From Tetragonia tetragonoides (Eukaryota; Streptophyta; Magnoliopsida; Caryophyllales; Aizoaceae): a stretch of DNA of 64,000 nt. The number at the start of each line of letters is the position of its first letter. Position 1 is the stretch's first letter. Shown here piece after piece: positions 1 to 16,930 of this stretch. The DNA is taken from positions 34,227,501 through 34,291,500 of the forward strand of contig CM076152.1 of assembly GCA_038025085.1 (NCBI GenBank), given 5' to 3'. Under the pieces are notes generated by a model. It had not been told where the DNA came from. It saw only the letters and a program-made list of their open reading frames with translations, and searched no databases. A program made the position numbers and the translations under genes.

Positions 1-860
1 CTTGAGGTGCTATGGTCTGAAGTGTCTCATGCCATACTTATAGATCACTCTATCAAGAAGTGATTTAACTAAGTTGACTATTATTATTAAGTTGCTATTC
101 CTTGAGGGATTACGTTGTTAGACCCTTGAAGATGAGATCTATAAAAAGAAAATTTACTGATGAATGTTGAAGCATGGCTCGTTTAGACCTGTCTTCCTTG
201 ACCACAAGGAAACTACATAGCTTGGGAAGGCTTTAATCGACAAAAATAAACTATGCTAGACTGCTTGGTTGAAGACAAAAGAGAGTATCCTCAGTTTGGA
301 ATATATTCTTTCTGAGAAATTATAAATATGAAGAAATTCAGCTTAAGTCTTGAGTGTCATTTCTAGTAAGAATAGCCTGCCATATGAAAGGATTCAAGGT
401 TCATAAAAAGTTAAAAAGAGTTAGTTGAAAGGACCGCACTTGGAGTAAATGAAATTAGAACGTTAACTGCCTTTATTAACTGACCACCATTTACACTGTC
501 GTTTGTGATCAGTTGTTAGATGAAGTGTTGTGTAGATCTCGGTTTGGACATGCGTGAACTTCAAAAAGAATTGTTGCTTGTGACAAGGGAGAATAGACAT
601 TAGCTGGATAAGTAGTGGAAGAGTTTTTCTATCTTTTTTTATTTGCTGGATAACTTCAAACAAGGCCTTGAGATTTGCTCATATATCTGACAATGTTTTG
701 ATGTATATATTCTTGTCATGTTGTGGGGTAGAGGAAATTAAGTTCATCTAGAAGTCCATGGGAACTGATTGAGCGCATTGATAATTTTGCTTGTATGAGT
801 TCAAAGGGTGATATAGTAACATTGATCTAGTTCAATGGGTTTATAATCCATGATAACCCT
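1..860. other. AT-rich DNA, no gene recognised
   Basis: I see no coding exon or repeat boundary that I can support here. Because the last exons of a plus-strand gene begin at 2370, this could be intron of that gene, but that is inference. Short reading frames in it show no recognisable motif. Confidence 0.4.
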
Positions 861-862
861 GA

Positions 863-1037
863 GTGCGTAGCTTAGCTGGTAAGAGCTTTGAGATCTATTT
901 CAAAGTTGAAAGTTCACTAGTTCAAGCCCCCATAGAGCCCCTGGACATTTTCCTGGTTGTTAACTTTAGGACCCATGGGATAGGGCAAAACCCGGTCACC
1001 CACACAGCCACGCTATCTAAAAAATAAAAAATATTTA
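863..1037 (+). mobile_element. tRNA-derived SINE, probable
   Basis: A box A-like promoter (TAGCTTAGCTGG, 868-879) is followed about 50 bases later by a degenerate box B (AGTTCAAGCCC, 919-929). Then comes a body of about 90 bases and an A-rich tail (about 1018-1035). This is the layout of a plant tRNA-derived SINE. I found no clean target-site duplication, so the copy looks old and the ends are approximate. Confidence 0.55.
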
Positions 1038-2369
1038 TGTATAACAAACTGTTCTAATTCATGATATTAGTAACTACATACACTAGTTCCATGTCTTACA
1101 TAAAATCAGAAAGAATGATGCTAGTATCCTGCGCAGTCATCCCACAGGAAAAGAGAACAGTGTATATATCAATAAAACATATTTATTTATTTACTTCTCT
1201 CAAGTGATCTGTTGGTAATTCTCTAAACTCCATGATCATTCCTTCTCGTCAACCCCTCCTCCCTACTCTCAGTCCTTCAGATAATGCTCGTGAAAGTTTG
1301 TGTGGTAGTGTTGTCTCCTCTTTACACTTTGCACGCTCGTTTTTAATGTTCCTATGTTTTCATGATCACCTTTTAACCGGTAACTGTCAAGAGCCGAGTT
1401 CACTCCATGTCTATTTCGAACAAATCCCACGTCCCGTTTATTTACACATTGGCTCTCAGGTTGGTGTTCTACAATTCATCAACTAACATATTAAGATACC
1501 TATAAAGCTTCCACCTGATTTCGAAGATAGAAAAGCTTCCACCTGATTTCAAAGACAGAAAGACACACCAGATGCTAAAAGCAATACTTCAATTTCAGCA
1601 AGTTGTCTTGTCTCTATGTAGAGAGCTCTGCTGGTCTTTCTTGGCTTTTAGGTGTGAAGTTATGTTTATGTTGTTTTCCACAGACCTTGCTAGTAGCAAT
1701 ATCCCCACTAGGTACCGGTGGTGTGAGGTGTATCTCAGAGAATGATATTGATAGCTTTTTAGAATTTCCTTGCAACAGTTGTATCCTATTTTCCTCACAA
1801 CCCTTCCTAATATTCTAAATTTCCAATTCCTTGTGTAATGCAACCACTTAACTCCAATTAGAGCCGAGGTGTCTCCTTATATTGTTCCCTATAAGTGGCT
1901 TAAATGGCATCTTATTATCAAAATAAGCAAAAACTATTGGTCCTTTTGAACATCTTAACACTTATCCTAATAATGGGCAGGGGAAAGAGGGGCCTCTAGC
2001 ACGTATTTGGCTTGATAGAACATTGGTGTGGTAAAAGTCGTCTAATCGAGGCTTGTTTATTGTAAAACTTGGTGGACAGGGGCATATATCGAATGACATG
2101 ATAGTAGCAAGGGTTTGATGGCCATATGCCCCCTGCTCTCTTATTGTGTTGTCATGGGGAAATCTGCAGTGCTGAAAGATAGAACATGCTAGTACTTATT
2201 TCCCTGTTCAAGAGTTAGATATAGGAAATTAACACCGACTGTTTTCTAGAGCACAATGTATGAAGGGCTGCAGTTGAGTGATGCATTTTTCAGTCTTGGT
2301 TAAATGCTCATATATTAGTGAAGTGTGGATAATGTAACTAATTGGTCTATATTATTGTTACATTTACAG
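1038..2369. other. Non-coding stretch upstream of LPPD exons
   Basis: No exon was recognised here. It ends at a pyrimidine-rich AG acceptor (2368-2369) in front of the LPPD exon, so at least its right part is intron. A short direct repeat (AGCTTCCACCTGATTTC, once near 1507 and again near 1533) is the only internal structure noted. The small reading frames on both strands between 1232 and 1843 have no recognisable domain. Confidence 0.45.
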
Positions 2370-3240
2370 TTACAACATTTTGGGCTGCCCTTAGCTTCTT
2401 GTTGTGTTTCGCGTATCCTACTCCTGAATTTCCAACGCCGAGCTTTGAGTTCCATACAGCCTTCAATGGTGTCGCCTTCGGGATTGTAAGTATTGTTTTA
2501 GGAACTTAATATTCTTTGTTATAGAACAAATTCACTAATATTCTCCTTTCAGTTCTCTCATCTATATCTGAAATAAGAATCTTTTCACTCCATGAATAAA
2601 CTACATTTGGTCGTCAATTATGTCACCCTTATAGCTCATTCTGTTTTATGTTTCAAGTAATATGAGCATCTGGTGTTATTTGAGAGGGGAGAGCTTAATA
2701 GAAACAAGAAAGAATTGGATAGAAGCAAAGGACTAATCCTGGGGAGAAGAAATAAAAAAAAGGAACAAGAAAAGTTAAATTTATGTGTGATCTTTACATT
2801 AATTCTATTCTGTGACTTCTGTTGTATAGGTTGCTGGTGTACAGCAGACATATAACCAGTTTCACCATGAAGACATGCCACGCATCTTTACCCCTGAACT
2901 CCCAATTGCTGCCTTTATTGGGAGGATGCTTGTGGGTATCCCAACCATCCTACTAGTGAAGTTCTGCAGCAAGGCCCTTGCAAAATGGACTTTGCCTGTT
3001 GCACTAAACACAATGGGCATTCCAATAAGATCTACCGCTTACTTACCAGCACTTAGTGGAGCAAACGCTAAAAAGTCGGACAAAACAAAGCAGCCACCAG
3101 GTTATCTTCAGAAATTTTTCTTTTTCATTCGCGAGGATTCATTTGATGTTGATACAGGCATTAGATTTATCCAATATGCCGGCCTTGCATGGTCTGTTGT
3201 AGATCTCGTTCCATCACTATTTTCTCAGCTCAAATTGTGA
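2370..3240 (+). CDS. LPPD: Lipid phosphate phosphatase delta, last two exons (5' part missing)
   Basis: Two exons, 2370-2485 and 2830-3240 (TGA 3238-3240), join across a GT-AG intron in a phase-0 junction (GI | VAGVQQ). Exon one reads TTFWAALSFLLCFAYPTPEF and continues to HTAFNGVAFGI. Exon two reads VAGVQQTYNQFHHED, then a hydrophobic stretch ending GIPTILLVKFCSKALAKW, then FDVDTGIRFIQYAGLAWSVV and the C-terminus DLVPSLFSQLKL. I recognise this as the C-terminal third of plant LPPD (PAP2 superfamily, known to act on long-chain base 1-phosphates at the endoplasmic reticulum). The PAP2 catalytic motifs lie in upstream exons that I could not find between 1 and 2369; they are probably before the window. 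The visible part has two likely membrane segments. The family call is firm; the completeness of the gene cannot be judged. Confidence 0.85.
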
Positions 3241-4129
3241 TGCTTGGTAAATTTTGACATTGCTGTATAGAAACATGCATTATTATCTCTTGCTTGGCAA
3301 GCTTAATGAGTATATTATTCTTTAATCCAATGCGGTCTTGGCATCTTTTTGTTCACATAAGGCATTGTGGGATAGATTGACTTATTTACTAGGGGTTCTC
3401 TATCACCTAAGGCATTGTGGGATAGAGTGACTTATTTAGCTTCTATGTGGGCTATATCCAAAATACACTACAATATGGGACGAGTTGCTATCACGTCGGT
3501 ATCCAGCCTTCGCAATTTTCTTGCTTGGCACGCCCGCGCTGTACCATTCTCTAGCTTGATCGTGCCTTATAGCCGCAACACCTAAGTTGCTCCATACGTC
3601 ACTCGTGTCCTCATGGGCTACCCCGGGGCTTCCCTGGCTTGTACTAGGTCCAACACTCCCTAAGGCCATCTTGTCAAATAGGGAAAGAAGAAAATAAATG
3701 TACAGGATGATCATATAGGTTTATCTGTCATTCCCAATAACGGATAGCTTTCAGTTTTCACCTATTATAAAAACTTGACGGCTATTTTGGGACGACAAGA
3801 AAAGGAAAAAATGATAGATGTATGGAACAGGAAGAGTAATACAGTTTACTGACGTAAAATTGTGGGGAGTCCAGCAGATTTGTACCCTGTAGTGTAGTGG
3901 CGTAAAACCCCTAAAATCTTATCCTTTCTCTATCCTCTAAAAGGGGAGGGGGCCTGAAGACTCATGACCACAAAGTTGCATTACTTTGCTTCCTGCAGTG
4001 CACTAGTAATCTTTTATTCTTTTTTTGACTTGTGTGTGTTTTTCGAGCAGGTAGCTAGTTCAATTATTAGCTGAACTGCTGGGAGGGCTGGGACTGTGAG
4101 ATGCAATATGCATGGTCTTATTTCCAAAC
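3241..4129. other. LPPD 3' region and unassigned DNA
   Basis: The LPPD 3' UTR probably occupies the first 100 bases or so; no poly-A signal is certain. A direct repeat of AAGGCATTGTGGGATAGA occurs near 3359 and near 3410. A block at about 3470-3670 is clearly richer in G+C than its surroundings and has a 92-codon minus-strand reading frame with no domain I recognise. It may be a transposon fragment. Confidence 0.4.
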
Positions 4130-4280
4130 GAACATCCGATAGTATTATAAAGCATGTCACTTGAACTTGGGGGTGGATAGCGCAGTGGCGCATCCCCTAC
4201 TGGTCCCCAATAATAACATGGAATCGAGTCTGATCACTATCCATAAATAGGGTGATTTTCTTGTAATTTCAAATAAAATA
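4130..4280 (+). mobile_element. SINE-like tRNA-derived sequence, degenerate
   Basis: A tRNA-like head with a box A-type stretch (TGGATAGCGCAGTGG, from about 4174) and a box B-like stretch (GGAATCGAGTCTG, from about 4220) is followed by an A/T-rich tail of AAATAAAATAAAATAAAT type near 4262-4285. No target duplication was found. The spacing is short, so this may be a remnant rather than an intact SINE. Confidence 0.4.
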
Positions 4281-4399
4281 AAATAAATAAAACATAATGG
4301 TGTATTTTGTGCTGCCAATTACAACTTGCTTGACCATGGCCCTGTCATCAAATATTTTCTTCACCATCCAGTATGCCTGCATTGGATAGTTCATGTCCC

Positions 4400-5045
4400 G
4401 GAAATCCTGCCCTTTTATATATTATGCATCAATCCACTGAATCCAAAGTCTCTCTTTCATGTTGTGTAAATCCCACACCATCTTGCCTTTTTATAGAAGC
4501 TGTATTCCACAGGTATAACTGAAAGACACCAAGCCCTCCTTTAGATTTGGGAGCACAAACTTGCTCCCAAGTCACTATTGCTCTTTTTGAGGGTGCACAG
4601 GAGCTTGTCCATAGGAAAGCTCTACACAACTTCTCTATGTGATTTATGACAGTTTGAGGCGGAATGAAAATCTGTGCCCAATAAGTCTGCATTGAAAATA
4701 CCACACTCTTCAATAATTGTAGGGCCCTAAATAAGACAACAATCTACTAGTCCACACACTCATTCTAGCTATAATCTTCTCAATCACAGGTTGGCACTGA
4801 GCACTAAAGAGCCTCTTAGCTGAGAGAGGTACCCCTAGGTATTTGACTAGAAGATCACCTCTAACAAACTGTGTATGTTGCATAATAGCTTGCTGTTCCT
4901 CATTCAAGGCACCAAAATAAATCTCAGATTTTGCAAAATTTGCCTGGAGCCCAGAAGCAGAAGAGAAAATACTCAAAGCATGCAGAAGACACTGCACAGA
5001 TTGTAAATCCCTCCTGGCAAAGAGCAGTAAATCATATGCAAAAAT
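4400..5045 (-). pseudogene. LINE (L1-type) reverse transcriptase C-terminal remnant
   Basis: Read on the minus strand, two frames join to give the region after the catalytic reverse transcriptase core. The upstream frame contains SGLQANFAKSEIYFG and VKYLGVPLSAKR, the thumb-side motifs typical of plant non-LTR elements. The downstream frame contains MQTYWAQIFIPPQTVINHIE, AFLWTSS and PKSKGGLGVFQL, which lead into the zf-RVT region. The frames are offset near 4710 and stops follow, so this is a decayed copy with no 5' part, YADD box or endonuclease. It lies about 1.2 kb downstream of LPPD in opposite orientation. Confidence 0.8.
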
Positions 5046-6757
5046 ACTGAGCAGTCAGTTGAAGACGTTAGTCACATATTCTATTAGACTTGCATAAAGT
5101 CTGAAAGCAATTTGGGAATATTTTTTATTTTATATTCAGAATATTATAAAGAAGCAAAGAATACACCTGGCAAAAAAAAAAATGGAGTTACAATATATTG
5201 TTTTATATAATGTGGATGTTCAGACTTCTCTTGAGTTTAGAATAATCTCAAGAGTCTAAATTTATCAGTCATGAAAACCCTCCAATTGCTATAAAGGGGT
5301 TCGATAGTGACCTATACACTTGATCCATGAGCTGTTACCTATTCAACTAACAGGGTTTAAACTTTACAATTAAAAAGTCATGCTTAACAGTGTGTATTAT
5401 GACGAAATTATATATCAAAACAAAAAAGTTAAGTATACACACATTATGCTAAGGGGAAAACTATCTTCTCATAAAAGAAAAGAAAAATTAGTAAGAAAGA
5501 GAGAAAATAATACAAAAAAAGTGTGTGAACAAGAAAGAAGTAGAAAACAAATCAAGTTGCATATTATTATATGACTTGTATGTTTACCCTCAAAAAAAAT
5601 AATATGACTTGTATGTTTATAATTGCATATTACTCTTTTGGTTTTAGGTATAAAATAATTTTGTAGTTAATTATTTTTTTTCTTATAATATATTTATAAA
5701 ATTATAATTAACGAAAATAACAATAAATAAATCTAAATTCCGAAAAAGTGATTTTCCCTTCAAAAGTAGTTCCCATTTTCATTTCCATTTCTTAGCCATT
5801 CAAGGGACATCATAAAAACTAAATAAAAAATAAAAGTAAAAATAAATTGATAAATAAAACATGCTCTATATGAAAAGAGAGATAGTAGAAGAAATGCGAC
5901 ACACCATGCATAAGGCATTAAGGAATCTTAGAACACTTGATGAAAAGGAATTATTTCATTTGAATCGAATCAAGTTAAGTCAAACGGCCTTTTGATCAAA
6001 AGCTATATCTTGACACTTTCATTCATTTTCCAACACCAAAACTCATATATTGTTTGAGCCTAGAATCTGTATTCTAGATCAAAAGATGATTAACTAGCTT
6101 TATTCTCCTTTTTTCTTTTCTTAGTTGTCAGATTTTGTAGTTAGCTTATAAGGTTCCAAGAGTTGCAAGAAGGTGTATATGATCCCCTCATGTGAGAGTT
6201 TTGAGCCTTCTAGAGATAATATATCAAAAATAGTTGCAATATTTGAGATCGTGTGTTGAGAGGCTAATCACATATATGTTGAACTTTATATTCATGATTT
6301 GAAAAATTATAGAAAGTTCGACCTCGTTATCCCAGGAAGTATTTAGTTTATAAGGGAAATCAATCTAATTAGAAAATATTTGAAGTTGTCAAATACAATT
6401 GACTTCTCATTGAGTTAATGATACTAATTAAGACGACTAGGTTGACTTAACTTATGGCTTGAACAAAATGCAATCATTATATTTCTAGAGTAAACCTCCA
6501 CTACATTGCCACATTTTTAAAAGTTAGTTGATAACAATCCTAATATTCCACTCAACTAGATCGAAGTAACAATTGAGATCTTTTGTCCCACTTTTGTCTA
6601 TCAAGTCTCATCTACTATCCTACTGCATCCCAAACATATGTGATTTCGATTTGCATTTCAAAATTATGCAAACTGAATAAAAAAATGTTGATGTGATAAA
6701 TGTACAAAAGCGGGACAGTAGATGATAAACAAAATGGGACAACTGATCCTTAATGAG
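5046..6757. other. AT-rich intergenic DNA
   Basis: No supportable gene. It contains one tail-only retroposon insertion (5569-5619, listed separately). The rest is AT-rich with short reading frames that have no conserved motif. Confidence 0.5.
5569..5619 (+). mobile_element. Tail-only retroposon insertion with 18-bp TSD
   Basis: ATATGACTTGTATGTTTA is present exactly at 5569-5586 and at 5602-5619. The 15 bases between are CCCTCAAAAAAAATA. CCCTC plus an A run is the 3' terminus of the LINE-like family seen on the minus strand at 8088. The event looks like target-primed reverse transcription that aborted just past the tail. Confidence 0.75.
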
Positions 6758-7042
6758 TACTTTCTCCGTCTCATAATATAAGTTATTTAAGATTTTTGCA
6801 CACGAATTAAGAAAGTTATTAAATAGTCTCAATTCTAGCAAAAATAATTAAATTTGACTAGTTTACCCCTGCACTTTAGATTTAAGTATTTAACAAATAA
6901 AGTGAGCAATTAATGAATTAATGTGAAACAAGGGTAGAATGGATAACAACTAATAAATGCTTTGTTGAAACTCGAAAATAACTTATAATATGGAAAAAAA
7001 CAAATTTTCTAAAACGACCTATATTGTGAAACGGAGGGAGTA
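6758..7042. mobile_element. Stowaway-like MITE
   Basis: The element (6760-7040) is flanked by TA dinucleotides (6758-6759, 7041-7042). The left end is CTTTCTCCGTCTCATAATAT; the right end read on the opposite strand is CTCCCTCCGTTTCACAATAT. The ends and the TA target are those of Tc1/mariner-derived Stowaway MITEs. A related copy in the opposite orientation lies at about 27399-27669; both share internal sequence around GTTTACCCCT and CACACGAATTAA. Confidence 0.8.
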
Positions 7043-8014
7043 AACAAAAAGATGAGACAAAAATAAACTATTTTGCAATGTTTAATGTATTACTTCATAA
7101 TAAAATGATTGTTATGGAGAATGTATTTCTGATGAGATGTTTTCTTCTATGACGTAAAAGCCTTGTTTAAGGGGTACAAAGTGATGCTCTTCCCTTTCAT
7201 TCCTAATAAATAAATATATGTACTACTTGTTATTTTGTATCATCATTTCTTAACAAGCTAACATATTGAAACCATTGCATAATCTAAGAAGTCAATTAGT
7301 AAAAATGTGAAAAATGGAAGTTCAGTTCAAACCCTATGTTTATCCATGAATAAATCATATTTGAATCCCAAAGTACATAATGATAAAGGACTATAATTCT
7401 AGTAAAATAATCGGTATGATAAAAGATTATAGTCTTTCATGTTCAGTCACTTCTTCTTCTTACATATGTAAGTTAATGCATCGCATCGTATTTGATGGTT
7501 TTTGAACATGAAAAAGAAAAAAATATTGAAAACATAAGTAAATTACATCTATTTTGCTGTAAATAGGAAAAATTGGCGAAAATAACACAAACTCTCATTG
7601 ATTATGCAATTTTGAATACAAATTTTCATCGGCTATGATTTAGTGCAAACTTAAATTTTACATCAATTAAATAATAGCAAAACTCCATCCGACGGCCAAA
7701 ACTCTATAGTACTAGTGGATCAAAACATTGCGTATCGAAACTATGTAGCGTATCAAAACTCAATGTACCGAAACGGTAAGGTCAAAATTTCGTAGGGTAT
7801 CAAACACTGTGTTTCATTATTTTGGTTTGTGAATAAATCCCGACACCACTCTACGTCATGTTCGGAACATATCAGACAGGCTGAACAACACATAAGGCAT
7901 GATAAAATGAGGATTGAAATTCATGAGCTTACCTTACAAAACCACCTGAAAATAAGTTTGAAACCACTAGATCACTACCATCGTTGGTAAAAAAAACAAT
8001 GACTCTTTTAAGGG
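7043..8014. other. AT-rich intergenic DNA
   Basis: No gene or element boundary that I can support. A/T-rich, with many stops in all frames. Confidence 0.5.
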
Positions 8015-8063
8015 TTGCCTACAAATCTTGTAACCAAAAAAAAAATAAAAATTGCCTACAAAT
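8015..8063 (+). mobile_element. Tail-only retroposon insertion with 12-bp TSD
   Basis: TTGCCTACAAAT occurs at 8015-8026 and 8052-8063. Between them are 25 bases, CTTGTAACC plus an A-rich tail. This fits an extremely 5'-truncated retroposon. Confidence 0.65.
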
Positions 8064-8073
8064 TTGCTTTACA

Positions 8074-8638
8074 TAGCCCAACGAGCTTTTTCTTTTTCTT
8101 TTTTTTTTTTTTTGAGAGGGGAAAAATAAATTCCATTAATTGAAAGTCATACGACACTTACAAGAACAATTGAATTCAATAAGAATTAGATCTAAAACAT
8201 CAGAATACATTCGAATGAAAAAGCTATGTAGCACTAGAGATTCAACAATACCGACCGGCTTCCATTTAATCGCTCCAGCCTTTTCTCGGAAGCCTCTGCT
8301 ATAGCTTTGAATGCTTCAATCCGACATAGTAGACCACCTCTTGATAGAATGGATCCACCAAAGCACCATACGAACGACAAAACGAAAAACTAACAATACT
8401 CTCAAAAAGTGAGAGACAGCCGAACCCAACGTATGGGACAAATTAATCCTCACAAATGGAGAGACTGATATTATTCGACATAATAAAACTAGATAATAGA
8501 ACAAAACAATGAAACAAAAAGAATTGGAGCTTACCATTAGCAATGAATTGCTAATGGCAGCCCTTGAACCAAAAGGGTCTAGAATTTTTTCGGGGAAGGA
8601 GAGAGAGAAAAAAGGGGAAGGAATTAGCCCAACGAGCT
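8074..8638 (-). mobile_element. Short non-LTR retroposon (minus strand) with 14-bp TSD
   Basis: TAGCCCAACGAGCT flanks the insert at 8074-8087 and 8625-8638. The insert (8088-8624) starts on the plus strand with a T-rich run, which is its poly-A tail on the minus strand, preceded there by TTTTTCCCCTCTC. It has no coding capacity. Related 3' ends occur at about 26103 and, more distantly, 38797. It is probably a non-autonomous LINE derivative. The exact 14-bp duplication suggests a fairly recent insertion. Confidence 0.8.
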
Positions 8639-8993
8639 CAAAAAAAAAATGATCAAATGACCTTCTTTTCTTTTTTTTTTCTTTTTTTTTTGTTGACTTT
8701 CAAAATTTAATATTATGAAATTTAAAGTTTCTTATAAATATTTTGTTGGAACGGAGTATAAAATTCAGAAACATAATGGAGTATAAATTTATTTTCCAAA
8801 AACTATATAAATCAAAATTAGCATAATGTTTAATCTGAGTAGGAAAAGAATTTATGTGGTAAATTTTGATTTTTGGACAGAAATGATATAATTTGATTTT
8901 TTTTTTTTTTGTAATAAAAAAAAAGAGTGTGCAATTGAATGACGAACGAGGTACCTCCTTACGTCTATATAAGAACGAACATATCAAACTATA

Positions 8994-9175
8994 GGCCCTG
9001 TTCTTTTCATCGATTCCATGCTGCATTCCGTTCCGTTCCAATCCGTTCCGTTCCGTTCCGCGCCGCATTTTGTACTTTATTTTGTCTCACATATTTTTGA
9101 ATTATCCACACCGCGCCGTTCCGTTCCATTCCGTTCCTCACCGTCCCGCACCATTCCGTTGAAGAGAACAGGGCC
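8994..9175. mobile_element. MITE with GGCCCTGTTCT ends and TTCCG pentamer core
   Basis: The left end is GGCCCTGTTCTTTTCA (from 8994) and the right end, inverted, is GGCCCTGTTCTCTTCA (to 9175). The interior is largely tandem CCGTT/TTCCG pentamers on both sides of a short AT-rich centre. No target duplication was certain. The ends resemble those of the MITE at 46839-47354. It lies about 1.2 kb before the RNA helicase start codon. Confidence 0.65.
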
Positions 9176-9197
9176 AAGTGAACAATTCATAACACCA

Positions 9198-9416
9198 ATA
9201 GTAGACATAATTTAACCAAGATAGGTTGGTGTAGTGGTTCAGCACTTCATCCCTTAAACAAGTGGTTGGGGGTTCGAATCCCAACTCTTGCGAATGGAAA
9301 AAATCTCTTGGCCAGCCCCCTATCGCTTAGTACGCTGACAGTTGGGGCAAGAGGGTTAGTCACTATGATCGACGGTGGATACTCTTGGCAAGACCAAAAA
9401 ATAGTAGACATAATTT
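9198..9416 (+). mobile_element. tRNA-derived SINE with perfect 16-bp TSD
   Basis: ATAGTAGACATAATTT flanks the element exactly (9198-9213 and 9401-9416). The body (9214-9400) opens with a tRNA-like head: a box A-type GTTGGTGTAGTGGTTCAGCA and an excellent box B, GGGTTCGAATCCC (about 9270). It ends in a short A tail (CCAAAAA). The intact ends make this the clearest SINE in the window. Confidence 0.92.
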
Positions 9417-9639
9417 GAGTTGGAAATTAGTTTTAGCACCACAATTACACTCTTTCTTTAAAGTTTAAACTAAAAATAATATTTTTCTTAAAAAAATAAA
9501 AATAAAAAAAATAGGGAGGTGAAAAAATGCCACCCCACCGTTTTACGCCCTGGTTAAGGAGAGAGAAAGATAGAAAGAGAGTCCTAAAAGGAGAACTCCG
9601 CCGTCCACCATATAATTAGGGGAACATAGCCGCTTTTTC

Positions 9640-10378
9640 TTTGGCCATTTTTTGGAGAAACAAAAACACAAAGATAGAGCGATAGAAAGCTAAGGGAAAG
9701 AGAAAGAGAAAGAGAAAGAGAGAAAACAACATCACCAGAGAGAGAGAAAAAATTCAAAAGTTTTTTTTTTTTTATTTTTAATTTTTGGTTTTGTGAGATC
9801 TATCTATCTATATCTTCGATACGAGATATTTTCGCGTTTGTCTGATCTAATTAGCCGAACAAAAAGCTAGGGTTTCTGTTTTTTTTTTTCGCCTTTTTTC
9901 TCTCACCAGAATCAACAGGTTCGTTTTTCTCTTTTCTCTTTCTCTCTCTCTCTCGTTTTTTCTTCGTTGATTCAATTCGATTCTGTTGCAGCTGGCCTGC
10001 ATTATGTCTTCGATGTTTTGTTTATTCGATTTGATGCTTTTATTTGGTGAAAATCGATGTTGTTTTGCGATAGTTAGGGTTATGTAGATTGAGGATAGTA
10101 GTGCAATTTGGTTCGATGCTTTTATTTGGTGAAAATCGATTTTGTTTGTTTGTTTGTTTTCTGTTTAGTTTTGCTGTAGTTAGGTTAGGAGATTGTGGTT
10201 GTAGTGCATGTGTTTACTTGCTGGATTATTGTTTTTTGGTATTGTTTGGTTTGTTTTTGAATCGGAAAATTTGAAATTGTGGATTTATTAGGGTTTTTGT
10301 TTGATCTGTTTTGGTTGCAGTTGCGTAATTTTGGTGCTAGGATTTTTTTAGACCTAGTTTGTTGAAGCGAGATTTGGA
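9640..10378 (+). promoter_or_regulatory. RNA helicase 5' leader with leader intron
   Basis: The stretch before the start codon is rich in GAGA/CTCT tracts, usual near plant transcription starts. A 5' UTR intron is likely: donor ATCAACAG|GT at 9919 and acceptor TTGGTTGCAG ending 10320, with a T-rich interior. The exact transcription start is not determined; a position shortly before 9660 is inferred. Leader introns are common in plant housekeeping genes and often raise expression. Confidence 0.6.
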
Positions 10379-16462
<6,084 letters not shown>

Positions 16463-16930
16463 CCTGTGCCACTTCGTCAGTGTTGGATTCACTCACCTCC
16501 TGGTATATACGCATGATTTTGTCGTAATTTGTTCTTATGTCTGCCCAAAATGCTGAAGTTTAATTGAGAGATGTTTGCATTCGGGCATCAAGAGGGTTGT
16601 ACAACCCCATATTTTAGTTTGTGTCAGAAAGAGTTAGCTGTGTGATATTGGTTAGGGATGGTTATACACTAACAAGTTAGTCTTTTCCTGGTTCATGATA
16701 TCAAGTTAATGGCTTTCCTTCCATTTATTGTAATGCCTTGCTGGGGCTGCTGTTGGGGTTATATAGGGAGGTGAAATTTCGAGGAAAGTACTTCTATTTT
16801 GCCGGTTTTTCAGTTTAGGCGCAATGTCAGTTTTGGCGACCTTTGTTCTCTTTTAGAGTTTCAGTATGGAAATTTTACCGTTGTATAAAATTTCTAGCCC
16901 AGAATAAATACTGACATTTTTTTGCAGAAG
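16463..16930 (+). other. Helicase 3' untranslated region (approximate)
   Basis: The stop codon at 16460-16462 is followed by T-rich sequence with near-canonical poly-A signals (AGAATAAATA near 16900). The end of the transcript is not certain. Confidence 0.45.

Noticed and set aside
863..1060. A target duplication (CATGATA on both sides) for the first SINE-like element
   Set aside because: The right copy lies about 20 bases past the A-rich tail and the flanking match is weak.
1603..1818. A plus-strand frame thought to be an upstream LPPD exon
   Set aside because: The residues do not match the LPPD region expected just before the 2370 exon, and no fitting splice pair was found.
3436..3714. 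A 92-codon minus-strand frame as a gene
   Set aside because: No recognised domain, no conserved context and no splice or promoter support.
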